A DNA stretch of 64,000 bases. Origin: Patagioenas fasciata (Eukaryota > Chordata > Aves > Columbiformes > Columbidae). Below are positions 14,143 through 27,689 of the stretch, piece after piece. The translations under genes were made by a program, and so were the position numbers. The stretch is taken from the NCBI RefSeq assembly GCF_037038585.1, contig NC_092525.1, forward strand, positions 23,270,867 through 23,334,866, given 5' to 3'. The stretch's first letter is position 1; every line of letters starts with the position of its first letter. Below the pieces are notes generated by a model. It saw nothing but the letters and a program-made list of their open reading frames with translations, did not search any database and was not told the DNA's origin.

Positions 14143-15869
14143 AAGAACAAGTGGCGATTGATCCTCCTGTTCTGCTTATTTACCAGACTCTCTTCAGTTC
14201 TTCTCTAAATTTTGGCACTAGTTCATTTGAGTGTCCCTCCTTGCCTGGTAGAAGCGTCTCAGCTTAAAGTAGGATTGGAAATTTGCTCAAGTGGTTTTGT
14301 TGGGTCAGTTGTTCCAGCAATTTAAAATCAGTGATCCTTGTGAAGTAGCTTAGTTGTAAGCATACATATGAAGCTCTCCATGCTTGTGTTGGTTTAACCA
14401 AGGAGGAGAAGAAAAACTTTGGAAAATTAAAATTATTGTTTCAGAAGATTATACCCAAGACAGAATAAATGTGTGTCTGTGTTTTTGCTCGGGTATGCTG
14501 AATGGGTTTCCCTTAGTGTATACAAGTATTAACACTTTCCCATCAAAATTTAGATATTTTCTGATGGGATCCCATTGGGGAATTGCATGTATCTCTAGGC
14601 ATCTGTGTCTAGAATAATCTGTGATTGTTCCTTCCAAGTCCGGATCTAATGACTGTAGCCTACTTCAGTCTCCCTTCCTAGACAGCAGGTCCTTGGAAGC
14701 AGAGCTCAGCTGTCTTGCGTGCCAGGTTCCCAGGTGATAATCTATCAGCAACAAATCAGTAAAGCAAGGATACTCAAATTTACAATGAAGTACCTAAATA
14801 CACTTCTCTGGTAAGGCTCAGGAATTTGGCCGTTCCATGGAAAATAAAAGGATACAGCCCTTCTCAGTATGACATGTTCCTCTTTTGTGCATTGCTGGGT
14901 TTCCAGGCGAAGTGATTCCTGCCTATGGTCCTTCCGGTTGAATCTTCCTTTCCGGATATTGGAATGGTTTACTTGACCTAAAAGATGCTCCTGTTTTAAA
15001 GCAGTTACTTATATCTCACTTGCAGCTGCTTTTTTTTTTTTTTTTTTTCTCTGTGCGAAGCCCTTGCATCTTCAGTGTTGGTGACCTTTAGGCTGCTCTT
15101 TCATAGCTTTTTATGAAATATATTTCATCATATATAGAGGAGCCATTAAGGTACCTATCAGAGTTTACAGATAATCACAAATACCTGAAAGACTGTCAAA
15201 AATAACCCATTCCTTCCAAATTCAACCCCCCAGCTGACAATGGAAAATTACAGTTCAAATATCAGTGATGCTACCTCTTTTGTTGCTGAGTGTTTTGGTA
15301 AAAACACTGCTTTACTATGGTAACTCCACAATCCCTTGAGAATTACTCTTCAGTGCTTCTAATCTTCAATTTCTTTCTTGACAAGTTTCTGGCTATATCC
15401 TGAAAAACTTCTAAAGTCTATTATAGATCTACAGCAGCTGAAAATATGGTGAGCAGCACGAACTGAAACACGTTATGTTTGGTATGAAGAGGAATAACTT
15501 TGGGCAGGGGAGGTTTCCAGTGCCAATTAAAATGTTCACATCCACACATAACAAGCTGAAAACTCATTAGAGAAGTAAAATTACTAAGAACTCGATACCA
15601 AGTTTCCACTCTGTCCTCCTGGATATCTGCAAAAACTAAGCTGCTTTGCTACAGAACGTTAAGCTCTGCTTGACACAGAATGCTTTTGTTAATATTCCTA
15701 CCTGGGCTCTCCAACAGTAGAGTTTTTTAGTCAGTCCAAGTTCAGGCGTCACGGTGTTCAGATCTGGTCATTTGTTTGGAAATCACTGTGGTTTCTCTTA
15801 TTTTTATGAACTTCACTGAGTTTAAAGCCTCTTTGCTGGAAACACACAACATGCTTCCAATGTTGCGCT

Positions 15870-15908
15870 AAAAAGAAAGAAAGGAAGGAAGGTAGGAAAG
15901 AAAGAAAA
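15870..15908. repeat. Purine-rich GAAA/GGAA microsatellite
   Basis: AAAG units merge into GGAA units and return to AAAG, giving an interrupted all-purine tract with one T. It lies inside the large DNM3 intron. Confidence 0.8.
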
Positions 15909-17850
15909 TTAAAATTAAAGGAAAAATCCCTCCTAGCCAAAGAAGTTCTACATTGCAAGTTAAATCCGTCCCTTCTTTGGACAGAGTGCTATTTCTTCCA
16001 CAGCCTGCTGTGTGTCCGATAACATATTCCAGAGAGGCTGTGCACGCAGCGAGCTTTTCATTCAGATTCTTTGGGCGCAGTATGGCAGGATATTTGAATC
16101 TATAGCATCTAGTTATAAAAGCTGCAGACTTTATTGAAATCCAGGCATTTATATATCTTGAGAGTATGACTGCCTGTAGTCAACAGTGTACTCCTCTCCA
16201 GTGCTGTAACAAAAAGCATTTTCTCACATGTTTTCCCAGTTTGCATTAGACATGTCATACATGAGCTAGAATATGAGGCAGACTTTGCAAGCAGCCATGC
16301 CAGTTCTTGGTGGTTTTTGGGTTTCCCAAAGAGAACTGAGCTCTGTAGGTTGTTCAGCTGCCAAAGGTTTTATCATGTGGACGAAGTATCGTAACGGAAC
16401 AGACAACACCATCTTCATGTGTTTTAGATGTGTTATTTACTGGGGTTTCCCTGAAGAAAGCTTAAGGATTCTTTCCTTATGAGTCACTAACCAAGTGATT
16501 GTTTTTATACAAACTTTCCTTCAGCTGGTTAGTGTTGGAACACGGTGTCTTCTGCTCCTTCTGGGGTCTGACTTTTCTTTTAATTTCTTTTAATAGTTGT
16601 TCCAGCAGCCAACAGGATGATGGTTTGAACCTTGTGGCCTTCCCCCGCACCCTCTCCGAGTTCCATAGTCTTGAAAATCACTGGTCGAGCCAGCACAAGC
16701 GCTGGTGGCAATCGTTATTTGTGTGTAATTCCACTTTTCAGCTTCTGCCTTGTGGTGCATTTTCAGCTCTGCACCTTACTTGTGGCTTAGGGAGAATGTG
16801 CTGTTGACATTAGCCAAACTGGAGTTTGCATTTTATGTGCTGAAATTACAACAAAAAATTGATATTTGACTTCAGTGGCATAAAGGTTAAAAGCTGTAAA
16901 GTGCTGTGTTTCCATAATGGAAATCACTGAAGCTGGAGAGACACATGGCTTCTCTTACATACCCCTGAATCCTTTCCCACCCTCTTTCGGTGGCTGCTGT
17001 GGAGTCTTCTTTTGCCAGCAGAGTGGTGCAGAGTCACTTTTAATTACCTCCTTCCACTGCTTTTGATTTCAAGCCCAACTGATGGCGCCAGGGGCTGAAC
17101 CACAGGGAGGTCTCCAGGCAAGTCCTGCCGCTGTCAGGCAGCCTTGCCAGGCAGATGCTATACAGCCCGCTGCACTTCCTTGCGGTGTTTTTGTTATTAC
17201 ATTTTAATTTTTTAGCCTGAGACAGGAACTCTGTTAAAATCTAGTAACCGTAATGTGCCTGTACGTGTGAAGTTCTAGGTTATAGTCACTAACTTCTCTT
17301 CCACTCCCTGATCTCACTTTAGATATTTATATTCTGTGTGTATGTAATGATATGTATGTTTGACTTCACAGGTAACATATCCTGTGTGTATAGATTTGTT
17401 AAAATACATGACATTATTTTAAGCCAGTAAGTATGCACAGTTCTTTGAGTCTTTTTCATAACCCAAGCTTGGATTTCTTTATTTTTACAGGAACAGCAAT
17501 GGTTTAGCTGGAATGAAAATGTTCATTCCACTGCCTCGTTAGCTACAGGCAATCTTCAGTTGAAGCCTAGCCCATTTTTCATGCTAAAGTTCTAATAGAT
17601 TGACTGTTAATCAACATGTAGGATGAATTTCTGGGGCTGAGAGCTTGTCTGCATGCCTGTAATTTAAGCTGAATGCTTTTTTTTTTTCCTTAGGAACGGA
17701 AGGTAGCAAGAAAATAGATTTGAAAGAGTTCACCTCCCTTTTCACCCCCTTTTACCATTCCCCTTCTGATAAACACTCCAAAGTTTTCACTGGACAGAGA
17801 TGGAGATTTAGCTGGAGTAGCAGATCCTCAAATGTGTCATTTGATCCTCC

Positions 17851-17895
17851 AATAATTCTAAAGCAGCCTAATTCTAAAGCAATAATTCTAAAGCA
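17851..17895. repeat. Local triplication of a 12-15 bp unit
   Basis: AATAATTCTAAAGCA occurs exactly at 17851-17865 and 17881-17895. A third copy of its last 12 bases lies between them at 17870-17881. This is a short, recent-looking slippage or tandem duplication, not a recognised repeat family. Confidence 0.85.
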
Positions 17896-20449
17896 AACCT
17901 GTTAGATGAGACTAGTCGCTGACACTGGTGATTGTCTCAGGTGCTTAGTACTGAGGATCCAGTCTCAACTTGCTTCTGCCAATTTAAATGTTCATTTTTA
18001 GGGTCTCAGATAAAGTTTTTCCTTCCCTTCTTCGTTACAAGGAAGCTGTATCCAGCAGCCCATGTGATAACAGGAGCATTAAGATCTTTAGTCAGCTGTT
18101 TACCTGCCTTTTGCTGCCTGCTCTTCCCACACAAGGGTTACACGCTCTTGCCAAGTTGGATGAAGGCTTCTGGAAGGTGACAAGTGAACCCGTGATAGTT
18201 TCCGTTTGCTCCTCCTGCTGTTCAGGTCACTCATTCTTTAGGACCAAGCCCCTCTCCTCCCTGCATACAAGCCGGTAGAAGGTGAAGAGTCCCAGAACTG
18301 ATCCTTCAGTTCAGAGACAGGAGTGGGAAAATCATGCTTGGAAAAGCAGGAGTTATTTCCTTACACCACACCTCTACTCTAGTCTCACCACTAGATCGCT
18401 CTGCACTGACCTGTGGACCATGCAGTGCTTCTCCAGCCCCCTCTGAAGAAAGTGGTCAAACAACAGCCTCCGTGCCCAGTGGCTTCTTAAGAAAAGTCTT
18501 TTTCAAAGGCTGCATTCCTCTTTTCCCAGACCTAGGAAGCAGCAGGAGCAGCTTTGGGTTGATCAGTGCAGAGACCACTAAGCAAATATCTTCACACTTT
18601 CCTCCCAGATATACTCCCCAGCTTAATGGGAGAGTTGATGCTGAGCCCTTTCCAGCTTGGAGGCAGGGGACTCTGCTTTGGAACGTGAACAAGGACCGTG
18701 TCAGGGAGGAAGGAAGAGAGCCTTGTGGTTTATATAAGTTACGGAGCTATTTCAATTTAACTGCCTAGGGCTCTCAAAGACTGCAGTGCTCTAGCCTGTG
18801 GAGGCTGAAAAGCAGTTTCAATGCTATTGTGTTAAAATCCTCTTGTTCTGGCCATGCAGTTTCATTTGGCTCTTAAGGAGACAGTGCAGCAACCCTGGAG
18901 ACAAGGGAAATGAAAAAAACCTTATTTCACCAAAAGTCATATTCCTCTTCCATCAGCAAACCTGACAAGATTGCACCAGTACTGTACAAAAGGGTGATAC
19001 CTCTACTGGACTTGCATTGCTCATAACAGAGACTACTGATGCCTTTGGTCTTTTCATGGTCATATTATACCAGTGTCTCAGAATTATCTGGTCCTTAGTT
19101 AGAGGTGTTTGAGTTTTCTTTTCCTTTGTTACTGCTAGTTGATGAGCTCCTGGTCCAGCACAGCAGCTGTCATTAGCCTGTTACCATAAAACTATTATTT
19201 TATCCTGTTTCTGGTTTTCCAATCCTTGAAGTTATCTGTGTCTTCCAGGGCACTGTTCAATCCCCATTGTGTTGAGAGTACCTCACAATTTTGTGTGATG
19301 GGCAGAAACAAATTTAAGTAGCAAGTTCGTGCTAATTTATTTAAGTAAAACCAATCCATTGGACACTTCAGTGAAATCCTTCAAGGCTGCTTGTTCCTCT
19401 TCCCATGTTATCATTATCTGTTAGGCAGTTTCTTTACTGTACCGTTCTTTCATTAATATCCATCTTTATAAACTCAATTGCCAGACTCCTAAGGGTTTCA
19501 CTTTGCTGAACCGAAGATCTGTCAAGTTGCTCTTAGTCAGAAAATCAGTGAGCTTATTGAGTCTGGCATGCTCTGGCATGTTTATTTGGTTTTTCATTTT
19601 TTCTTTTTTCTTAGATTTTATTTGAAGTCTTTCTTTAGAAACACTTTCAAATCCTTGCAGACAGTCAGTTTTCAACTAACAAGCCTATACTTGCATCATT
19701 TTTCTTCCCATTTTGTTGTGTGTGGGCACTGCACTTGCTGTTCCACAGACCCAAATACTATGCTGATACCTTCATACTGTGATTTTGCAGTAGCAGGAAC
19801 CGTTGTATTACTGGGAGCTGTTAACTGGATATGGTGGTATATCAGCATTACTTTTAGGATATTCTGCACAATGTGTCTTTTTTCAGAGCAGCTGTTTATT
19901 CCCTCACTGGTTCCCTTCACATCTCCTGTCCTGAGTAGGAAAGGATGATAGTAGTACAGTAAGTTTTGTTTTACCTGAGACATTTGGTACAAGAGTACAG
20001 AAATTCTTGTCTGTGAAAACTTGGCAGCCAAAATACTTTGCTCTGAGGAACCCAATGGAAATAGTCTTGTCAAACAGAAAGCTTCAGGGCTGATGACTCA
20101 GATTTTCCCCTGCTCTGGTCTGGATGTCAAGAAACTGCCCATGACAGCCATAAGGAGCTGAAAGCAGTAATTCATGCTCCTGCAACACAATGTTTTCTCC
20201 TTTGGTGTTATCAGTAAGTTGCACCTCAGAATAGAGCGTGTGGTTCCAGACCATGGTCTTCCCTCTGAGTCTCCTTTGCTTCTTGTGGGGCCTCTGGCTG
20301 GTTTTCCTTTTCAGGTCTTTTCACTTTTATATTGGTTCAGTTCCCATTCCTCTTCCAACCGCATAATCATGTTCCCTCAGGCTAGCTGACCTGTTAGTGC
20401 ATATTTTGCATAAGCCTTTGCTTCCTCCAGCCATGGTCGTTCACAGTTC

Positions 20450-20469
20450 ATGTGAACCTTGGTTCACAT
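20450..20469. repeat. 9-bp perfect inverted repeat
   Basis: ATGTGAACC and its exact complement GGTTCACAT are separated by TT. The inner TGAACC-TT-GGTTCA is arranged like an everted pair of nuclear-receptor half-sites with 2-bp spacing. Equally, it may be chance. Confidence 0.5.
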
Positions 20470-22399
20470 CATTGTACACTTTCTTGCCAATAACCACTGC
20501 CCTACACAAATGCATGGTATCCCTGTGTGGGTGTAAAGAAGTACATGCATTTGTACACATCCAAATTTAAATTGTGCTAGTTTATACTGAGGTTATGTTT
20601 CTATCTAATTCTGGAGAATATTAGGCACAAATGAAAATTGTTTAATGTGAAATATGTAATTATCAATTGAAAAATCCACACCATCTCAGATGCCTTGTCA
20701 ACACTTTGTCTCAAAATGTGTAGTATCCAGACAACTCTGTTGTTAACCTTTTCCAGTCCATGTTGAACATGTGAAAAGTCAGTCCTTTTTTGTGTTTGCA
20801 TGGGATCTTTGTTTACTGTGATTAATGGTCCACTAACAGTCTCCAATACAAGTTCAGGGCAACGTACAAAGTGTCTTTGATGCCAGACGTTCTACAGTGC
20901 TGTGCAGAAACTAAAGCTAATAGTCATAAGCCTGAGAGGACTGGAATGTTTTCAATTTACTTTTAAACAAATGAATTTATTGTGCCATTCTCACATGGGA
21001 GTAAATTCCACAGCTTTAGTGCTGCATTAAACAAAACTTTTTTTTACCTGCTTATTTCTGTTTATACTTGGAGATAAGAAATAAAGCTTGGCTAGGGATT
21101 GGAGGGAATAGGACAGGACTATTAAACTCAGTGGGAATTTTGTCAGGGGCTTTGCTGGGAGCAGAGTGGGATGCAGGAGTAAAGGATGTAGCTGAAGGAT
21201 GATTTGTGGTGCAGAGCAGAGTTCAGGAATTCTGTGTGCCTGGAAGACAAACTCATGAAAGGCACCTGTAGGAAAAGCTTTAAAATTGGCTTTGCTGCCC
21301 CTGAAATGTAAGGAAGCGGTTGTTGTAGTCTGAGTAGATGCTGATGGATATTGGGAGGAAGGTGCCTAGTGACTGCAGCTGGAGACGGATAAGGCCCAAC
21401 TCCTGAAAGGAACAATTCTCAAGTAAGTCATGGGTGTCTGTAGCCACATAAGAATGACATCTTTTGACCTCACCATATTGCTCTCGTAAAGGTAAAGATT
21501 TTCAGACCCAAGATGGAGAAGTTTTGAAAGAATGAGTCTTTAATGCTTATAGGGTGGTCTAATACAATAGATTTACAAAACCATGAAACACTTGCAAAAT
21601 GCCTAGGTAAGGAACATAGATATATTCAGTATTGTTCCAAGTGGGAGATGCTCTAATGCTAGTAAGTGCATTGTAGTCTTCTGATATGTACAATACAGAA
21701 CCCATTCCACTAAAGCCCTGTGATTGAAACATGAGTGTATGTTAATTACTAACAGAACTAAGAACAGTGGGTTATTTTTTTTTAACTGCTCAACTAGGCC
21801 TTTTTTGTACTAAACCTTTTTTTACAAGGCTTTTGTTTTGTGCATGTTATGTGGTTTTATTGCTTTATAAATCTATAAGCAATCAAGAAAAGGGTTGAGT
21901 TATGTTTTAATGAATGTTTTTACTTCTATTTTGGCCATCTACAATTCACGAGTATTCTATGTTACATGCCACTGCATGGAAATTCAAATGAAAAAAATAC
22001 GACAAGTTTAGGTCATGCTTAGATAAATGCAGTTGAAGAAAATGGATAAATAAATCAAATAAATCCACTCACCTGAAAATGGCTTTAGAGCCTTTTGTCT
22101 TGCACCGATGTTTCTAACCACTGCCTGATCTTTTCCAAAGCAATAGCTTTCTTTTGCTCATCTCTGTGCTGTGGCTTCCCATAAAGCCTTACCTCAACTA
22201 CAAATTGAACAATGTAAGTGATGCAAATCATTTTGCAGTGGCCTCAAAGCCTTTGCTGCCACTGATCTGGCCTCCAGAGGAACAGAAGCTTAAAGAATTA
22301 TAGGGAGAAGAGTCTCAGAGATATTTCCATTTTGATTTCTAAGGCAGGGAAAGTCTCTGCAGTTCATTTCTCCTCACTTGGTAGTTTTCTTCCTTTTTC

Positions 22400-22416
22400 A
22401 AAAAAAAAAAAAAAAA
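22400..22416. repeat. Poly(A) tract
   Basis: A run of about 17 adenines on the + strand in the large intron. No element body with a recognisable 3' end precedes it, so I do not call it a retrotransposon tail. Confidence 0.7.
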
Positions 22417-23599
22417 GGTGTATGTATATCATTACTGGGAAGAAACCAGTGTGTGTATAGAGGGCAGCTGTTATACAGCCAAATTCTGCCATGAGTCAAA
22501 GCTGAGATGTGGAGCACTACTTGGCAGTGCTGGGAAGACTGTGCCAGCTCTTTCCCAGGTGATGCCTGGATATAGTTTATTTCCATGAGCAGAACAGTGA
22601 TTTTGTTACAAATCTGGATTTTCTAAGAAGTATTTCTAAAACATGTTTTAGAAGTCATTGTAAAGCCCCTCTCTCTGCAGTGAGGAAGAAACTGTGTAGG
22701 AGAAGGCAGGCTTGCGTCTGCGTAAACGGGCTGAAGGTTCCTGGGCAGCAGCAGCAATTCTCCCTCCTGCCCCCCAGCAGTGATCTCCCTGGGCAGTGCC
22801 AGCAGGTGTGCAGCTGCCATCTTCAAATGGGAAACGAGACTGCAGAGAGGGAATATCACCAGGGCCTGAGCCTGGTTTAGCTTTCCAGACTGGGTAGAGT
22901 AAGGAGCAATTATGTACATTTGTCTTAAGATTCTTCAAACTATCTCTGTAACCCGCTCACTTGCTGCCCATCTGGAAAGGCAAGTCCCTCCCTTGCAAAA
23001 TGTCTTGGGGAAAGAGAGGAGGGAACAGGCTGCTTCAATGGAAGCATCTCATCCTCTTTGTCTCCCAAATGCCTGTACAGTAGGGCTATAACCTGTGCTT
23101 AAAGCTGGCTCCTTGGCGGGGGGGCCCAGTTTGGCAGACAGACTGGTAGGGAACACGTGCTCTGAAGCCAGAGGGTGTCTCAAATGAAATGGTATTTGAA
23201 TCTTACCATGGAGGTCGTAATAATCCATGAGTCTTAATATGACCGTAAGGCTATAAATTCAGGGATTTTGACCTCAGCGTCTCTGAGCGTGTTTAAAAAT
23301 AGCTCACTCATCCTCATTTTATCACTTCATATACTCTGACACAATTTTGGAACCTACCTCCATCTCATCTAGCAAGGGAACACTATAATTAAGAATCAGT
23401 TTTGAAAGGCTATTCTCCCTTAGCTTAAGGCAGAATAAGGCTTTATATATTTTGCAGGAGATTATAAACAATTCATCTGCTAAAATTAGCAGTAAAAAGG
23501 GAGCCCCAGTTCTTTCCTGTGCTGTGGTTTGTACCACAAAGACTTAGTGTTTTTAAATCATGACAGAGCTCTCTAAAAACCTTGAAAGCATATTATGTA

Positions 23600-23830
23600 T
23601 GTGTCACTTTGGCTCAGTTAGGGATAGTCTCACCTCTAAGCCAGAAGGCCATGGGTTCAAATTCTATGCCCGCCCTTGCATTTAGCTGTCTCACAGTAAT
23701 TTTATTACAGAAAACATTTTAAAATAGAACCGTGGGGGAAGAAGAGTGAAACTTTTGTACCTGTAACTGTGCTGTGAGACATTCAGTCATTGGGACGATG
23801 CATTAAACCACTGCTCTTACTACCTGCTTT
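23600..23830 (+). mobile_element. Fossil tRNA-derived SINE
   Basis: A tRNA-like head contains an A box (TGGCTCAGTTAGGG, 23610-23623) and a B box (GGTTCAAATTC, 23654-23664) at roughly tRNA spacing, with ACCTCTAAGCCAGAAGGCCA as anticodon-arm-like sequence between them. About 130 bases further on, GGGACGATGCATTAAACCA (23792-23810) resembles the body motif GATGAGAYATTAAACC that recurs in ancient vertebrate tRNA-SINEs. The A and B boxes are RNA polymerase III promoter parts. The copy is diverged and has no clear tail or target-site duplication, so it is old. It could be of the MIR, AmnSINE or reptile tRNA-SINE kind; I cannot name the subfamily. The ends are approximate. Confidence 0.65.
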
Positions 23831-25494
23831 GCTCAGCAGACATAAACTCTCTAAAAAGAGAGGGGCTATCCCTGTTGCAGCGTGTCACTTTTCTCTCTGC
23901 TTCACAAAAAAAAAGTTCTAATCCTTGGGACTGTGTGTGTGTGAGTTACTGATCCCTGTTTGAAAGAAGTCTGCATTTTCATTGTGCTGCCCCGAGGACG
24001 GGGTTCCTGGACTGTACATTGCTGTGCAAGAGCTGAGAGATGTCAAATGAGTCTTGACTTTACTTTTTACTGCTGACCAGTAACAGAAGTGTGTGGGCGA
24101 ATCAAACCTTTGAACTGAAAATGCCATAGGTAATTTTCAAAGTTAATTTGCAAAAATATCAGAAGTGCAAGGTTACAGTTGTTTGTAGCAACAATAAAGC
24201 CAGGTTATCTCAATTGCAAATACAAACTTGGTGTTGTGTCTGCTGGGGATAGAGTGCTAATTCAGCTTCCCCACAGAGAGGAGATCAGAGTGACTTAAGG
24301 TTTAAACTTTCTAATTTCATTTTGGTTTGTCCCAACAAGCATGTGGTCTTATAACATGAAGTGTTTATGTTTGTTGCTTATTAACTTAACAGAATCGCAC
24401 TGTCTTTTAAATACAATTTACTTTTATTTTAGGGAGGCAAAAAAAAAATTTTATTTTCTACTGGTTTTGTTGAATACTTAGAAGGATTTTGGCATATTAT
24501 GCAAAATGGAAGCCATGTTGTGAAGCAGTATCTAATTCTGTTTGGTCCAGGATTATGTGCAGCATAGTTACAACTCATTTCTTCCCCCGAAGATAATTTT
24601 ACCCAATAATTTTCAATTTCTGTTCTTGTGGCATGAATCCAAAATGCTCACGGATGGGTGATTTTCTTTTATTTAGGAATATTTGTTACACTTCAGTAAA
24701 GCTTTCAAATTCCTCTTCTGATCTGTTTTGAGGCTTTTCTGCCACAGGAATGTTAAAGGTCAAATTTTTACTTGCAAAGTTAAAAAAAGTTCTGAAACGG
24801 GGAATATGGATGGTGGTGTTTGGTGATGCTCTCTGGGGGTAAGAGCTCCTGCCAGAATTTGTAGACCACTGTCACTCTGCCTGACAGAGGACTTATGAAA
24901 AATGCACTAATGTGTATAAGAGCTTTGAATCTTAGGACTTGAATTATCAAATGAAATGTTTTGATGAGAACTCTGGCCAAGATATGTTTGGCATATGACT
25001 AACATCTGGGAAAGGTAGATTTATCTACATAAGATGCTGGTGGTTCTTGTGTGTCCACTTGCTAAATTAGATTAAACACATTCCTGTTATTAATTTCTTT
25101 TCAGATAAGCAGTTACTGGGGGTGCTGCAGAGACTATGAGAATTGGGGCAGGAGAAGGGGGGATAATCCATCTTGTCGTGGCAGGAATGTTGGCTCATTT
25201 AGTCACATCTGGGATGCGGGTGGGGTGGTCTGTGCAAGGCTTGAGTTTGGTAATGGTCTGTCAGAAACAGGGGTAAATGGTGGGCTAGCCAGCTAGCCTG
25301 CGAGGGGGTGTCCACAAGACAGATTTCTGTACTGAGATGCGGTCCTTGTTGGGAGAAAAAGATTGAGAATCTTTCCTGGCTTAACAGTATTGACTGAATG
25401 CGAGGCAGAGGGGAAGGGAAATGGTGCTGCTCTGGAGCACAGGGATCTGACTGTGTGAAATCAGTGTGGGTGCTATTAAAATGCCATCTTCGTC

Positions 25495-25535
25495 TCCCTT
25501 CCTCCTTCCTTCCTCCCTCTCTGCCTCCCCCTCTG
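25495..25535. repeat. Pyrimidine-rich CTTCC tract
   Basis: A nearly pure C/T stretch with CCTTC/TCCCTC units in the large intron; low-complexity sequence. Confidence 0.7.
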
Positions 25536-27689
25536 CTGTCAGCCTGGCTGAGGAAAAGTCAAATAACGAACGACTGTGTTCCTTGGCATCACAACTGCAA
25601 TTTCCCTTTAGGGGCTTCAAACTTGAGAATGGGAGGCTTTAAATCTTGCTGATTCGTGCTATTCCAGCAAGCATATGTGTGAGGAGAAAGAACAATGCCA
25701 GTTCAAAACAGAAATCACAAGTGAGAAATCATTGCTGCTAAATCAGGTGTTGTAGGGGCCAGTGGAAAAGAAAAGAAGGAAATTGCTTTGTTTAGAGCTG
25801 GGAAGGTTAATGAGAATGAATTAGAAACTGTTTTCTGTGTATTCAGCCCCGAAGGATTTGAGCAAAGTTAGAGGGATTTATTTACTGATTATCCAGACTA
25901 TACAACTGGCAATAAGATTAAGTGAGGAATTTTGGAACATGCTGACATTTCTTATTTGCATCATTTACTATGGAGATCATTTGTCGGTACTGCACTGAGT
26001 TTGTGGTGAACCAGGGCTTAGTCTGGCCCAGCAGAGACGGATCTGGTACTTCTCATGGCTCGAGGGATGTGGGGGTGAAAACAGTTTAACGTCCTCTTCT
26101 GCGTCTCAGAGAGGAAACATCAAGTTTGTCTAGGTGCTTATCAGAGGAGAATTTCAGAGTATTTTCCTTGACATCATTAATTATGGAAAAGAGCGCAGTT
26201 ATAGGTGACACATTGCATTAGATCAACTAAAATAAAAGACAAGGTTGTAATTTATAGAGCCCCTGCACTGGACGCAGTACAGAGCTCCCCCAGTACAAGG
26301 CCCCCTCCCAGTCCTTCCCTCCCAGCACTTACACAGAGATTCACGCTGCCCTTCTCTTCCTGTCTTCAAACTTCTTTAAATCAGGCTGGTGAGTATTGAA
26401 AAGTTACCATCTGAGCTGGAGGAAGTGAAGAGGGACCACGGGATAGGAGCTTAGTACGGCATCTAGAAAAACTCTATTATATGTGTAGACACATGAAGTC
26501 GTAAGCTGTGGTTTAAAGGTGTAATCTTGGGCGCTGTGTTTTCCAGGACCGGCCTTCACCAAGCCAATCTCTATGGACTGACCACTTACCAGCCCCATTT
26601 TAATCCCCTAAAATGAGACAGTTCCTTGTCCCTAAAGGAGTCCTTCAGCCAAGGCTGATGCACTGTTGCTGGAATAAGGAAAATTTTCTTAGTGACCCTC
26701 TCTTGTATGGTAACTCCTAAACAAAAGTCCTCCATAGTGATCAGTTCTGCCAGCATTTCAGAGAATGGTCTTTTGCGAATAGTTTTATAAGGAGGTAAAC
26801 AATAGGTGAATGGCAAGGTGTTATTTCAGTCTTTATGATGACTCTTAATACTCCTCTGATCACCATCATGGATGACTAATTCTCCTGCTCTCTATTCTCA
26901 TTATCTTTGCTATAAGCTGCAAGACCTCTATTTGTCTTTCTTCTTAGGGAAACTGCGTACTGCAGCCAGTAGCTTTAATCCTTTAATCCTCAAATGTCCA
27001 GTTGATGCCTCCACCCACTGATTACCTCCTTTTGCAGCAAATGATCCTATTCCCTTTACAATGAATGTCCAGTGCTGGATTGGGCTGTTGTCTCTGGAAA
27101 TGTGCTTCATGCACTTGGTAACAAATAAACAATGAACTTCAACCTGAACATATTCTGGGCTAATCATTATACTTCGAATCTTCATCATCATGACTTGAAT
27201 TCCTGGGTAACTCACCACTGTTTGAGACTTCCCAAGGTCTGCTGCCCTCTTTCTACACTGAAATAATGCAAATAGTGTGCCAATAGTGTCTCACATCCTA
27301 GATTATTTTTTTCTAATGTGCTCCTATAAATACGGGGCACTTCATGTGTTGTTATGACAAGGAAATTCTTTGACTGAAAAGTTTGCAAATTCCAAAGTAG
27401 TATTTGTTTTATAAACAAAGGTGCTGTTTTCCTTATGCCAGCCTCTTTCTGCTTTTGCTTGTCCAGCAGTCTGTTCTGAAAGGCATGAAGCAGCTGTTGG
27501 CCCCGAATCAAAACTTGCAGCACAGGGAGGGTTATGTAAAAGTCCTTTGTGTGAGAGATGTACATGGCAGCAAATGGTGAAATTGGAGCACAGATTTTTT
27601 TGAGGGGAGATGGCTATTCATGGCAATGTTTTATTTTTTACTTGATTTTTGCATAGAACCAGAAGTAGAAGATATATTCTTTTTTTGTA

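Noticed and set aside
18334..18768. Plus-strand open frame of 144 residues in the large intron.
   Set aside because: No resemblance to a known family and a competing minus-strand frame over the same bases. It could not be fitted to dynamin.
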